Part shown: positions 8,854-18,281 of the stretch, one piece after another
How the letters are laid out: each line of letters starts with the position of its first letter
Numbering within the stretch: position 1 is the stretch's first letter
Assembly (NCBI RefSeq): GCF_002813915.1
Contig: NZ_CP019335.1
Span: 2,959,777-3,023,776, forward strand
Direction of reading: 5' to 3'
Length of the DNA: 64,000 bases
Origin: Tenacibaculum sp. SZ-18
Lineage (GTDB): Bacteria > Bacteroidota > Bacteroidia > Flavobacteriales > Flavobacteriaceae
Position numbers and translations under genes: made by a program
Notes under the pieces: model-generated
Database searches by the model: none
Seen by the model: only the letters and a program-made list of their open reading frames with translations
What the model was told of the DNA's origin: nothing

Positions 8854-11073
8854 TTATTTTTTAAGTGTTAGTTCAACTTTCGTTCCCGAACCGTCAGGTA
8901 AACAATCAGAAATTAAAACTGCTACTTTATCTTGATACATATCATTTAAAATGGCAATCCTATTTTTAATTGTACTCATACCTTTCGACTTTTGTTTCAA
9001 TTGATTTTTCGTTTTCATTTCCATCGATTTCTTTCTTCCTATCCCATTATCTTCGATGGTTATATTTATAGCATCATTTTCCTCTTGTTTAACAGCGATT
9101 TTTAAAACTCCTTTATCTTTTTTATACCGTAACCCATGCCAAATAGCATTTTCAATATATGGCTGCAATAGCATTGGCGGAATTTTATACTCTTCCAAAT
9201 TAATCGATGAATCTACATCAATTGTATAATCAAATTTATCTTGAAAACGATTATGTTCTAATTTTACATAAAGCTCAAGCAATTCAATTTCTTTTGTAAA
9301 TGGTATAAAATCTTCATCAGAATTTTCTAAAACAGATCTCATTAAAACAGAAAACTCTGACAAATATCTATTCGCATTTCTTTCATCATTTACTGCAATA
9401 AAACTATTTACAGAATTTAGAGCATTAAAAATGAAATGTGGATTCATTTGGGATCTCATTGATTTTAATGCTAATAAATTATTAGCTAACTTTTGCTTTT
9501 GATTGGCTCTGTAAGAATAATAACTCAATAAACTCATCAAAACCAAGCCCAATAAAAGTGAATAAATAATTACCTGTTGCAGTATATCTTTTTCATTTGA
9601 TAATTCATTTTCTTTGTAAGCCAAGCTTAACCTACTTTCAGTTAATTCTTTTTCTTTAATTAAAATAGCAATTCTGCTTTGGTTTTCCGCTATTTTTTTA
9701 CTTAATCTCTGACTTTGATAAATCTCTTGCTCTTTCTTTATATACAAAGCATCTACTACTTCCACAAAGTCTTTATAAGTTTTTAACGCCTTCATTTTAG
9801 ACCCAACAGCATCATAGACCTCTGACAACTTTCTAGTTGCATGTTTCTTTACCTCAAAATCTTCTTTTCTATTAGCTTCTATTATACTTTTTTTAAGATA
9901 ATTAATTGCTTCATCATAATTCTCTTTTAAAACGTATGCATTACCAATTTTATAATTCAACTTTTGAGATGTTAATGAATCCTTTGATTCATCTATTTTA
10001 TCTTCATCTGTACTAATGTATTGCTTCTTCCTTTTCGAATTATTTCTAGAACTTTTATCTACATTTTCAAGAATCTCTTTTCTTAATTGAATTTCATTAT
10101 CATACTGCTCTGTTTTATTATAGAAATCCGCCACTTCTTGTTGTATTTTAAGAGACGGTTCTGCATCTAATTCAGAAACCTGTTCTAAAGTTTTACTTAT
10201 TCTAGAGTTCGCCATGCTAAGATTCCCTTCTCTGGCATAAATATTTGCAATTTCTGTATTTAAATCGGGGATTTCTTCTCGAATACCGTGTTTCTCTGCA
10301 ATTTCCAAACCTTTTTCATAATTACTTTTGGCTTTATCAAATTCATTTTTAGCATAATATACATCTGCTAAACCATGGAAAACTTGAACTCTTTCATAAT
10401 TACTTAATTCATTTGTTTTTAACTCTATATAGGTTTGCTCACTATCATCATATGCTTTAGCTAAATATTGAGCTTTAGCTAATTGCAACCTAGTTTCTAC
10501 CTTTTCATAAATCCTTAGTGATGTTTTAAAATTAGTAATTGCAATATCATACTGTTTCCAGTGTACATATATATCCGCTAAAACTTTATACGTATTAGCA
10601 TGTCTGCTTTTAGATTGCTCGGACTTCAATAGTTCTTCAATAAAACTAAGACTTTTATCTATATTCTTCTCTGAATAAAACTTGGCGGAATCAATAAATT
10701 GAAGATAATTAGCTTCTTTTTTACTAGAATTTTTGAAAAAGCTTTCTTTCTTTTTATCTATTTTTTTTATTCTTACTTGAATTGACTGTTGTGAATTAAT
10801 TATATGATATACTGTTTTAAAATCTGGATGTCTAACAACTAATTCATCATGCAATCTTGCTTTAACGGTATAAATTCCGCGACTATCCGACTTGTAAGTT
10901 ATAAATGAATTTACACTTATTTGCGCATCTTCAATATATCTTCTGTTATTTTCATCGAAAACTTTAACTTCCAACTCGAAGGGTTTATTCATTGACCAAT
11001 CGGGTTCAGTTTGTGCTTCAAAAACTAAGCATGATAACAAAAAGATAATGTATATGTATTTCTTGTACTGCAA
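8854..11073 (-). CDS. TPR-containing LytS-type sensor histidine kinase
   Basis: 739 residues: a signal peptide ending in FEAQT, a carboxypeptidase-like beta domain (about 25-110), at least six TPR-like helical repeats (140-480), a coiled segment, one membrane helix (about 500-520), then a His_kinase domain with His546 in MNPHFIFNALNS and an HATPase domain (YIENAIWHGL, IEDNGIGR). The usual flavobacterial design senses outside the membrane through the TPRs and signals to the LytTR protein downstream. No ATG lies near the signal peptide; the start appears to be TTG at 11073, so the exact N-terminus is uncertain. Confidence 0.9.
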   Translation of the reverse strand: MQYKKYIYIIFLLSCLVFEAQTEPDWSMNKPFELEVKVFDENNRRYIEDAQISVNSFITYKSDSRGIYTVKARLHDELVVRHPDFKTVYHIINSQQSIQVRIKKIDKKKESFFKNSSKKEANYLQFIDSAKFYSEKNIDKSLSFIEELLKSEQSKSRHANTYKVLADIYVHWKQYDIAITNFKTSLRIYEKVETRLQLAKAQYLAKAYDDSEQTYIELKTNELSNYERVQVFHGLADVYYAKNEFDKAKSNYEKGLEIAEKHGIREEIPDLNTEIANIYAREGNLSMANSRISKTLEQVSELDAEPSLKIQQEVADFYNKTEQYDNEIQLRKEILENVDKSSRNNSKRKKQYISTDEDKIDESKDSLTSQKLNYKIGNAYVLKENYDEAINYLKKSIIEANRKEDFEVKKHATRKLSEVYDAVGSKMKALKTYKDFVEVVDALYIKKEQEIYQSQRLSKKIAENQSRIAILIKEKELTESRLSLAYKENELSNEKDILQQVIIYSLLLGLVLMSLLSYYSYRANQKQKLANNLLALKSMRSQMNPHFIFNALNSVNSFIAVNDERNANRYLSEFSVLMRSVLENSDEDFIPFTKEIELLELYVKLEHNRFQDKFDYTIDVDSSINLEEYKIPPMLLQPYIENAIWHGLRYKKDKGVLKIAVKQEENDAINITIEDNGIGRKKSMEMKTKNQLKQKSKGMSTIKNRIAILNDMYQDKVAVLISDCLPDGSGTKVELTLKK

Positions 11074-11352
11074 CTTTCTAAATCATTATAATATAGAGTA
11101 AAATTATCACCAAAAAATCAATAAAAAAAATAGTGATTTATCAATTCAGCTTAAAAAAAAGACGATAAAGACCACTTTACTCATTAAAAATCACATTTTA
11201 CTAACTAGACAGAAGCAGTAACTCATACCTGTTTTTTTACTAAAAAAGTTCAAAGTAGATTTGAGTATAAAGAAAGAAGAATAGTTCAATATTATAAGGA
11301 TTTCTTAGCTATGTTAAATTAGAAATCAAAATTGAAGAAGGAAAGTTAATTT
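11074..11352. promoter_or_regulatory. Intergenic region upstream of the LytS/LytTR operon
   Basis: About 280 bases without a gene. TTTACTCA (11176-11183) and TTTACTAA (11197-11204) lie 21 bases apart, the spacing of LytTR half-sites, although oriented opposite to the operon. No clear TAnnTTTG promoter stood out. Confidence 0.3.
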
Positions 11353-11382
11353 AAAAAAAGAGTGGAAAACTACTCTTTTTTT
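11353..11382 (-). terminator. Terminator of the glucosaminidase gene
   Basis: Arms AAAAAAAGAGT (11353-11363) and ACTCTTTTTTT (11372-11382) around an 8-base loop. It is T-rich in both directions and overlaps the stop codon of the minus-strand gene. Confidence 0.7.
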
Positions 11383-12212
11383 TATTTTAATATTAATTCT
11401 TGACCAATACTTATATGATTATTGCTAAGCTTATTTAACTTCTTAAGTTGTGAAACTGAAGTATTAAACTTTCTGGAAATAGAATATAAAGTATCTCCTT
11501 TTACAACCTTATAATAAAAATTTGTTTTTGTATTGTTGTTAGACTCGTTGTAACCCTTTGATTTATTTACAACTTTTGATTTAGCTGCTCTATCATATTT
11601 ATTTAGATTATATTTTTTAATCAAACCTATCAATTTCACTGGATACTTTTTATCCGTTGCATACCCTGCTCTTTTTAATCCATAAGCCCAACCTTTATAA
11701 TCTGTTAGTTTTAGTCGGAATAAACCCGCATATCTTTTTCTTGATGTTAAAAATTGTGAGTGATCTTCATATGAAGTTTCCGGATGTTCATACTTTCTAA
11801 AACACTCTCCAATTTCATCATCATCATGAGTTACACTTTTACCGTCCCAACCTTTGTGACATTTAATTCCAAAATGATTATTCGACCTAAGCGCTAAAGG
11901 ACTTCTACCACTTCCAGACTCCAAAATACCTTGAGCCAAGGTAATACTCGCTGGGATTTTATATCGATGCATTTCTCTCACGGCAATTGGAGCAAATTTT
12001 GTAATATAATCTTCCGTAGTTTTGGTAATACTATTATCTCTCTTGTTCTTTGTTACTTTCGGTTTTACTTCCGGAATAACAACTTTCTTTTCTTTTTTAG
12101 GAGCTGTAACAACAATCGTTTTGGATTTTGGTTGTGTTACTACTTGCTTTTTAGAACCACAGCTTGACAAAAAAGCTACTAAAACACTAAAAATTATTAT
12201 TCTCAACTTCAT
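11382..12212 (-). CDS. Lipoprotein glucosaminidase with LysM domain
   Basis: 276 residues. A lipobox (FLSSCGSKK, Cys18) marks an outer-membrane lipoprotein. A basic linker leads to a GH73 glucosaminidase domain (about 65-205) with the catalytic-region motif LAQGILESGSGRSPLA and NNHFGIKCH. A C-terminal LysM (232-275, YKVVKGDTLYSISRKF) binds peptidoglycan. It would cut glycan strands during wall remodelling. Its ATG directly follows the stop of the upstream PLP enzyme (12213/12212), so the two are co-transcribed although functionally unrelated. Confidence 0.92.
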   Translation of the reverse strand: MKLRIIIFSVLVAFLSSCGSKKQVVTQPKSKTIVVTAPKKEKKVVIPEVKPKVTKNKRDNSITKTTEDYITKFAPIAVREMHRYKIPASITLAQGILESGSGRSPLALRSNNHFGIKCHKGWDGKSVTHDDDEIGECFRKYEHPETSYEDHSQFLTSRKRYAGLFRLKLTDYKGWAYGLKRAGYATDKKYPVKLIGLIKKYNLNKYDRAAKSKVVNKSKGYNESNNNTKTNFYYKVVKGDTLYSISRKFNTSVSQLKKLNKLSNNHISIGQELILK

Positions 12213-13157
12213 TTATAACTGTATTTCCTCTAAGTTTTTACTTCTTAATTTTTTATTGACTCCCGAAATCCCTTGAATTCCTCCCGTATGAATTGTTAAA
12301 ATTTTAGCTCCTTTTGGAAATTTATTCTTCTTGATTAAATCAATTACACCAAACATCATTTTCCCTGTATAAATAGGGTCTAATAAGACATTCGTTTCTC
12401 GTTTAAAATCATTAATAAAACAAATTAATTCAGACTTAACCTTTCCATATCCTCCAAAATGATAATCATTATACAATTTCCAGTTTTGCTTTGCATTTGT
12501 AAAATTCTCTACTTCCTTTTGCAGAAAATCACCTTTTAAAGCAGGAAATCCTAATACTTTCTGATAATCTTTTGTTGAATTAATTATCCCTGAAATTGTT
12601 CCCCCTGTTCCAAGAGCCAAGCAAATATAATCGAATTTTTCATCTTCTTCTGTTAATATCTCCTCACAACCTTTAATAGCCAATTGATTAGTTCCTCCTT
12701 CTGGAATTAAATAGAAATCTCCATATTTATTTTCTAATTCGCGGACAAATTTATCAGATGTTTTATTTTTATAAGTTTCTCTTGCAACAAATTCAAACTC
12801 CATTCCAAACTCTTTAGCTTTTGCTAATGTTTGATTTTCCTTTAAAACTTTGTCTAAATTAAAAGCTAACTCATCACCTCGAATAACACCTATTGTTCTT
12901 AGGGTATTTAGTCTCCCTGCTGCCGCGACCGCCAAAATATGGTTAGAATAAGCACCACCAAAAGTTAGTAACGTATTTTTCTCTTGATGTTGAGCTTCAA
13001 TTACATTGTACTTTAATTTACGAAACTTATTACCTGAAATTTGAAGATGAATTTTATCTTCCCTTTTTATCCATAATTCTACACCATATTGATGTAATTC
13101 AGTTAAATGGATTTGTTGATTTTCAATATTTAAATTGAACTCATTTGAAATACTCAC
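12213..13157 (-). CDS. PLP enzyme of the ACC deaminase / D-cysteine desulfhydrase family
   Basis: 314 residues of fold-type II PLP enzyme. The cofactor lysine lies in QISGNKFRKLKYN (about residue 45), followed by the phosphate- and substrate-binding TFGGAYSNHI and the glycine loop LGTGGTISG. Family members open aminocyclopropane carboxylate or break down D-cysteine; bacterial genes annotated this way are usually D-cysteine desulfhydrases, and I cannot choose from sequence. It is slightly shorter than the roughly 330-residue norm. It heads a two-gene unit with the glucosaminidase, 11 bases after the ToxR-like regulator. Confidence 0.85.
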   Translation of the reverse strand: MSISNEFNLNIENQQIHLTELHQYGVELWIKREDKIHLQISGNKFRKLKYNVIEAQHQEKNTLLTFGGAYSNHILAVAAAGRLNTLRTIGVIRGDELAFNLDKVLKENQTLAKAKEFGMEFEFVARETYKNKTSDKFVRELENKYGDFYLIPEGGTNQLAIKGCEEILTEEDEKFDYICLALGTGGTISGIINSTKDYQKVLGFPALKGDFLQKEVENFTNAKQNWKLYNDYHFGGYGKVKSELICFINDFKRETNVLLDPIYTGKMMFGVIDLIKKNKFPKGAKILTIHTGGIQGISGVNKKLRSKNLEEIQL

Positions 13158-13168
13158 AATTCTCCTTA

Positions 13169-14008
13169 TTAATCAACTTCTAATTTATACCCCACTCCAT
13201 GAATATTTACCAATCGAATGGAAGTATCTTCTTTTATTTTTTTTCTGATTTTAGAAATATAGGTGTCCAAGCTTCTTCCAACGAAAACACCATTATCTTC
13301 CCAAACTTTCTTTGTTAATTCTTCTCTTTTTATTATCTGATTTGGTTTTTCAATAAATATTGCTACTAATTCACATTCCTTTTTGGATAATGGAATTTCC
13401 ACAGCCTGTTTTACCAATTTATTTTGCTCTGGATAAAAAATAAAACTTCCTAGCTTTTGAGTATCATTGGGTTCTTCAAGAACTTTTGAATTCAATTTTC
13501 CTTTGTAGAATACAATGAAAAAAACAGTTACTGAAAATAGCAATGAAATAAGTAAATATAACAAGCTCCTACTTTCATTTTGATCTTGCAAAAAACTAAC
13601 CGAAATAATATAGCAACCATTTGGCAAGTTTCGTCCTGAACATGGAATAATGGAATTTTCCTCGTTTAATATCATTTCAAAACTATAAGCAATTTCATTA
13701 TTTACACAGTTTTCTACTTCTACCAAATAACTAGAAGGAAGTTCAGATTTTTTGAAATTTTGATTTATTAAACTTGCAAGTTTATCTGGTTCTATTTGTA
13801 ATCCATTTTCAAAAGAAAGTTCATACTTGTGTTCCTGAATTTGTTTTACAGGTAAAACTAACGAAGTAGAATCATTCTGAGTAAGTAATAATTGATGTCC
13901 AACATTTCTAAGTGACACTTTAACCTTATTTGAAATATCAGACTCTCTTGAGTTACAAGAAAAAAGAAACAACGTACCAAGAAGTACTTTAACAACTAAT
14001 TTATTCAT
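13169..14008 (-). CDS. Membrane-spanning winged-helix regulator (ToxR-like topology)
   Basis: 279 residues from ATG 14008, preferred over the longer 14080 start because it opens a signal/lipobox-like segment (LLGTLFLFSCNSRE). Residues to about 150 lie outside the cytoplasm, one membrane helix follows (about 155-174, LLYLLISLLFSVTVFFIVFY), and the C-terminal 95 residues are an OmpR-type winged helix (IPLSKKECELVAIF, VFVGRSLDTYISKIRKKI, RLVNIHGVGYKLEVD). A single protein would sense outside and bind DNA inside. It is divergent from a lipoprotein gene 130 bases away, a likely target. There is no receiver domain. Confidence 0.82.
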   Translation of the reverse strand: MNKLVVKVLLGTLFLFSCNSRESDISNKVKVSLRNVGHQLLLTQNDSTSLVLPVKQIQEHKYELSFENGLQIEPDKLASLINQNFKKSELPSSYLVEVENCVNNEIAYSFEMILNEENSIIPCSGRNLPNGCYIISVSFLQDQNESRSLLYLLISLLFSVTVFFIVFYKGKLNSKVLEEPNDTQKLGSFIFYPEQNKLVKQAVEIPLSKKECELVAIFIEKPNQIIKREELTKKVWEDNGVFVGRSLDTYISKIRKKIKEDTSIRLVNIHGVGYKLEVD

Positions 14009-14138
14009 ATGTATTACAAATAACCTACTTTTTCTATAAATTTTACAGTAATTGACACTTGTTTTACACTTTTTTGACACTTTTTAAAAGCCCTGAACTT
14101 AATTTTACAAAACAAAAAAGAATCATAAACAATATAAT

Positions 14139-14669
14139 ATGAATAAGTTACTAATCTACTTTTCGTTATTTCTTATTTTCTCATGTAGTCAAAGAAAGGA
14201 GAAAGAAAAGATTGCAAAAATTACTACAGTTGATAAATATGAAAGTATGAATCAATCAGAAATGATAACAAAACCATATTCCATTTGGTTTGAACTGCAA
14301 CAAGTTGAAAATAATAGGTATCGTCTTAAAACCTTTATAGAATCGAACAATACAGAAGATTTTATACCGCTAGATACTCATGAAGATTATACTAGAAACT
14401 TTAACATATCTTTTCCTATAAATACATTTATATCAACAAATCAAAACAAGGAAATTTTCAGAGAACATAAAACTTATACAACAAGCTTTTTAAATACTAT
14501 GAAAGTAAAAACTATGTATGAACAACAAATTATAATCAATAATAAAAAGGATTTTGAATTATCTGGAGAAGTTAGCTTTGAAATCGGTTCCAATTCTAAC
14601 ACGGAAAAGGTACCATTTACCATTGCACGACATTATGGAAACATCCAAGTTTTTGGGACTGGGTGTTGA
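14139..14669 (+). CDS. Lipoprotein of unknown function, divergent from the ToxR-like regulator
   Basis: 176 residues. MNKLLIYFSLFLIFSCSQRK is a typical Bacteroidota lipoprotein signal with Cys16. The rest is mainly beta-strand-like, with no recognised domain. It ends in the unusual QVFGTGC. The position opposite a one-component membrane regulator suggests it is regulated by or reports to that protein; this is inference. A long perfect hairpin follows. Confidence 0.7.
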   Translation: MNKLLIYFSLFLIFSCSQRKEKEKIAKITTVDKYESMNQSEMITKPYSIWFELQQVENNRYRLKTFIESNNTEDFIPLDTHEDYTRNFNISFPINTFISTNQNKEIFREHKTYTTSFLNTMKVKTMYEQQIIINNKKDFELSGEVSFEIGSNSNTEKVPFTIARHYGNIQVFGTGC

Positions 14670-14676
14670 AAATAGA

Positions 14677-14717
14677 AAACTTACTAGGTAAATTACTAGT
14701 AAGTTTATCTTATTTTT
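14677..14717. terminator. Bidirectional terminator
   Basis: AAACTTACTAG (14677-14687) pairs with CTAGTAAGTTT (14696-14706) around an 8-base loop, with T-rich flanks. It separates the convergent lipoprotein and ABC-F genes. Confidence 0.75.
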
Positions 14718-16634
14718 TTAAAAACCTGATATTTTTTCTTCAACTTCTTCCCATTCAAACATTAAATCATCTAGCTTCGCTTTCTTGGCTTTATATTCCT
14801 CAAAGAAATTAGGTTGAGAAGAAACTTCATCATAATTTTGAGCTAGTTCTAAATCTATATTTTCAATTTCCTGCTCAAGATTAGCAATTAAGTTTTCAAT
14901 TTTTGAAGACCTGTTTCTTAATTTTTTAAGCTCTTTTTCCTGTTCTTTCGAAAGTTTATATGCCTCTTTTTTACTTGTATCTTTTTCCGCTTTTAAAACA
15001 GTTCGCTTTTCAGCTTCTCTTAAATTATCAATTTGATGTTGTTCTAAGAAATAATCGATATCCCCTAAATATTCTTTGATAATTTTATCCTTAAATCCAT
15101 ATACTTTATTCGCTAATCCTTGTAAAAACTCACGATCGTGAGATACTAGAATTAATGTTCCGTTGAAGTTTTGTAACGCTTTTTTCAAAACATTTTTAGA
15201 TACGATATCCAAATGATTGGTAGGCTCGTCCATTATTAAAACGTTAAATGGCGTCATTAATAGCTTACAAAGTGCTAATCGATTTCTTTCTCCACCTGAT
15301 AGTACTTTCGCCTTCTTTTCAACAGCATCTCCACTGAATAAAAATGCTCCTAGCATATCTCTCGCTCGCACTCTATTCGAATCATTCGCTGCTTCTTCAA
15401 CGATTTCTAATACTGTTTTCTCTTGAGGCAAATATTCTGATTGATTTTGCGCGAAATAACCCACTTCAACATTATGACCTAACTTTAAATTTCCTTCAAA
15501 AGGAATTTCACCAACCATCATTTTTGCTAAAGTAGATTTACCTTGTCCGTTTTGACCAACAAAAGCGACCTTTGCATTTCGTTCAATTATTAAATTAACA
15601 TCTCTTAAAACCTCTTTCGTTCCATAACTTTTTGACACCTTTTCAGCCTCTGCAATAATTTTTCCTGGTTCTTTTGAGATTTCAAATCGAACGTTCATTA
15701 CTGCGTTTTCATCCTGATCAACTTCAATTCTTTCAACTTTATCTAATTTCTTGATTAGGGATTGTGCCATCGAAGCTTTACTTGCCTTTGCTCTAAATTT
15801 CTCAATTAGTTGTTCAGTTCTTTTAATCTCCTTCTCCTGATTCTTTTGAGCTTGTAGTTGCTTTTCCTTTATATCTGCTCGTTGTTCTAAGTATTTAGAG
15901 TATGGCTTTTTATAATCATAAATCTGACCTAAAGAAATTTCAATGGTTCTATTCGTTACATTATCCAGAAACATTTTATCGTGAGATACTAAAACAATAG
16001 CTCCTGTATAGTTCTTCAAGAAATTTTCTAACCAAATAATCGATTCAATATCCAAGTGGTTAGTAGGCTCATCGAGTAAAAGAATATCGTTATTTTGAAG
16101 TAACAATTTCGCTAACTCAATACGCATTCTCCATCCTCCAGAAAAAGTATCTGTCAGCTTATCAAAATCTTCCCGTTGAAAACCTAAACCTTGGAGAATT
16201 TTCTCTGTATCTCCTTGATAGTTATAACCTCCTAATAACTCATATCTTTCTGTATGTTCATTCAAATCAATTATTAATTGATTATAACTTTCGCTTTCAT
16301 AATCTGTTCTTTCCGCCAGATGTTGATTGATTACTTCTAACTTTCCTTCAATCTCTATAATTTCTTCGAAAGCCTGATAAGCTTCTTCTAAAATTGTTCT
16401 TCCTTGAACAAAATCAATATCCTGACGCAAGAAACCAATTTTAATATCCTTATCAAATGCTAAAGTTCCTCCGCTACTTTCAATATCTTTAGATAACACC
16501 TTCAATAAAGTAGATTTACCTGCTCCATTTTTACCTATCAATCCAACTCGATCACCTTTTATTAATTTAAAAGTTATACCTGAGAACAAATCCGTCCCCA
16601 TAAAAGACACCGTAAGGTTATGTACGTTTAGCAT
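14718..16634 (-). CDS. ABC-F family ATPase
   Basis: 638 residues with two ATPase domains and no membrane segments. Walker A motifs GKNGAGKST (about 36-44) and GQNGQGKST (about 360), signatures FSGGWRMRIELAKLL and LSGGERNRLALCKLL, and two LLDEPTNHLDI/IMDEPTNHLDI Walker B regions are all present. A charged linker separates the domains, and a C-terminal coiled coil (about 550-638) resembles Uup/YdiF. ABC-F proteins act on the ribosome or in DNA repair; this is the housekeeping type rather than an obvious resistance gene. Confidence 0.92.
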   Translation of the reverse strand: MLNVHNLTVSFMGTDLFSGITFKLIKGDRVGLIGKNGAGKSTLLKVLSKDIESSGGTLAFDKDIKIGFLRQDIDFVQGRTILEEAYQAFEEIIEIEGKLEVINQHLAERTDYESESYNQLIIDLNEHTERYELLGGYNYQGDTEKILQGLGFQREDFDKLTDTFSGGWRMRIELAKLLLQNNDILLLDEPTNHLDIESIIWLENFLKNYTGAIVLVSHDKMFLDNVTNRTIEISLGQIYDYKKPYSKYLEQRADIKEKQLQAQKNQEKEIKRTEQLIEKFRAKASKASMAQSLIKKLDKVERIEVDQDENAVMNVRFEISKEPGKIIAEAEKVSKSYGTKEVLRDVNLIIERNAKVAFVGQNGQGKSTLAKMMVGEIPFEGNLKLGHNVEVGYFAQNQSEYLPQEKTVLEIVEEAANDSNRVRARDMLGAFLFSGDAVEKKAKVLSGGERNRLALCKLLMTPFNVLIMDEPTNHLDIVSKNVLKKALQNFNGTLILVSHDREFLQGLANKVYGFKDKIIKEYLGDIDYFLEQHQIDNLREAEKRTVLKAEKDTSKKEAYKLSKEQEKELKKLRNRSSKIENLIANLEQEIENIDLELAQNYDEVSSQPNFFEEYKAKKAKLDDLMFEWEEVEEKISGF

Positions 16635-16765
16635 AATTAATTGTTAAATACGATTGTTTAATAGCCACATTTTATCCAATTGCCTATCGAATCCTTTTAA
16701 TTTTTCGGAAATTTGTACAAACTTACAAAACTGAACATCTTCAACGATAAAAAACAAAAGAATAT

Positions 16766-17170
16766 ATGTTGAGTAAAGGAAATAAATTGTACAGCATTCT
16801 ATTTAACAAATGTCCTCGTTGTCACGAAGGAGAATTTTTCAAATATAAAACCTCGTTTAATTTTAATAAAATAACTGAGTTACACGAAAATTGTCCACAT
16901 TGTAAGTTAAAATATATGATGGAACCATCTTTCTTCTTTGGAGCCATGTATGTGAATTATGCTTTAGCAGTAGCTCTTTTCGTTATTGTTTTTATCATTT
17001 CTAAAGTTTTATTAGGACAAGCTATTTTAACAAGTTTTATTGCTGTTGTCGTTGTCTCTTTTCTATTGACCCCTTTAACATTACGTTTATCCAGAAGCAT
17101 TTGGATAAATATATTTGTGAGCTATAGAAAAGAAATCGAAAAAAAGAAAGATTCCTCTATTAAAAGTTAA
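16766..17170 (+). CDS. DUF983 family membrane protein
   Basis: 134 residues. Two CxxC pairs (CPRCHEG near residue 14 and CPHCKLKY near 42) form a probable zinc ribbon, followed by two membrane helices (about 55-75 and 80-100). The function of DUF983 is unknown. Its last 4 bases overlap the last 4 of the convergent FAD oxidoreductase. Confidence 0.85.
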   Translation: MLSKGNKLYSILFNKCPRCHEGEFFKYKTSFNFNKITELHENCPHCKLKYMMEPSFFFGAMYVNYALAVALFVIVFIISKVLLGQAILTSFIAVVVVSFLLTPLTLRLSRSIWINIFVSYRKEIEKKKDSSIKS

Positions 17171-18210
17171 GATTCAAATCTTTTAATGTCGATATCTCTA
17201 TCTAAATCTTCTCCTTTTTCTAAATGATTAAAAAGGTTTCGAGCGATGGTTGGAGCAATCATAACTCCACGTGTGCCTAATCCATTTAAAACGCTTAATA
17301 ATGGATATTTTGGATGTTTACCAACTAGAGGTCTTCTATCTTTAACTGTGGGTCGAATACCCGCAGTTTGATGAACGATTTCAAACGGTACTGAAATAGT
17401 CTTTTTTAATTTCTCTACTAACTCTTCTCTACCTTGTTCGGTTGGAACAAGTGTTTTATCTTTCCAATTGAAGGTAGCACCAACTTTATATAAATCATTT
17501 CCAAGTGGAAGCACAAAAACTGATGATTTTAATAAGAAGTCAATTTTCAACTCAGGTGCATGAATAGTAATAATTTCACCTTTTGTTCCATTTAAAGGTA
17601 AATAATTGAAAAATGGATTTAATTTTAATCCGAAACCTTCAGAAAAAACTATTCTCTTCGATTCTAAATTATCATAAATAAGTCTGTCCTCAAAAAGATC
17701 AAGATTTTCATATATGAATTTTCTTTCAATTAATAAGCCTTTTGTTTTTAGATGTGATCTATAGGATTCTATTAACTCTTTAGTATCTATTCTTCCCGTT
17801 CCTTTAAGTTCACCAAAACCAAAGTTACCAATTACTCCAGGAATTCTTTCCTTTGAAATATAAGGACTCATATATATGGAAAGCATAGGTTTATCTAATG
17901 CAGCAAACCAATTATTTTCATCTCCGATTGAATTAAAAACTTTCTTGGTACTGAATTTAGTGTCAAACTCATACTTAAGTTTACACGAAATTTGATCGTA
18001 AAACGGCATAGCAAATTCTAATTGCTCATGCCCATTCCAAACTGGCGTAAATCTTTTTAAGATAACTGGATTATAAGTTCCTGCTGCCACACTTGAAGAG
18101 TTTTGAGAATTATCCTCAAATACAACATAGGATTTGTTATTCTTTGCTAATTGCTCAATAAAGGCCAATCCAGCTAATCCTAAACCTACTACTATATAAT
18201 CAACTTTCAT
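17167..18210 (-). CDS. FAD-dependent oxidoreductase (DAO superfamily)
   Basis: 347 residues. The N-terminal dinucleotide fold shows YIVVGLGLAGLAFIEQL. The C-terminal GIRPTVKDRRPLVG and LNGLGTRGVMIAPTIA motifs place it with glycine oxidase/D-amino-acid oxidase-like proteins. The substrate cannot be assigned. A terminator separates it from gldN, so it is transcribed alone. Confidence 0.86.
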   Translation of the reverse strand: MKVDYIVVGLGLAGLAFIEQLAKNNKSYVVFEDNSQNSSSVAAGTYNPVILKRFTPVWNGHEQLEFAMPFYDQISCKLKYEFDTKFSTKKVFNSIGDENNWFAALDKPMLSIYMSPYISKERIPGVIGNFGFGELKGTGRIDTKELIESYRSHLKTKGLLIERKFIYENLDLFEDRLIYDNLESKRIVFSEGFGLKLNPFFNYLPLNGTKGEIITIHAPELKIDFLLKSSVFVLPLGNDLYKVGATFNWKDKTLVPTEQGREELVEKLKKTISVPFEIVHQTAGIRPTVKDRRPLVGKHPKYPLLSVLNGLGTRGVMIAPTIARNLFNHLEKGEDLDRDIDIKRFES

Positions 18211-18236
18211 ACTTCAAAAATAATTATAATGCATAA

Positions 18237-18264
18237 AAAAAGCGCTCAAAAAAGAGCGCTTTTA
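18237..18264 (-). terminator. Terminator of the gldKLMN operon
   Basis: AGCGCTC (18241-18247), six-base loop, GAGCGCT (18254-18260), flanked by A/T runs. On the minus strand it ends in T7 directly after gldN. Confidence 0.85.
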
Positions 18265-18281
18265 AATTATTTCTAGAAGAA

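Noticed and set aside
14718..16634. ABC-F gene as antibiotic resistance factor with its own leader peptide
   Set aside because: Upstream DNA lacks a leader ORF plus terminator, and the C-terminal coil is of the housekeeping Uup/YdiF kind.
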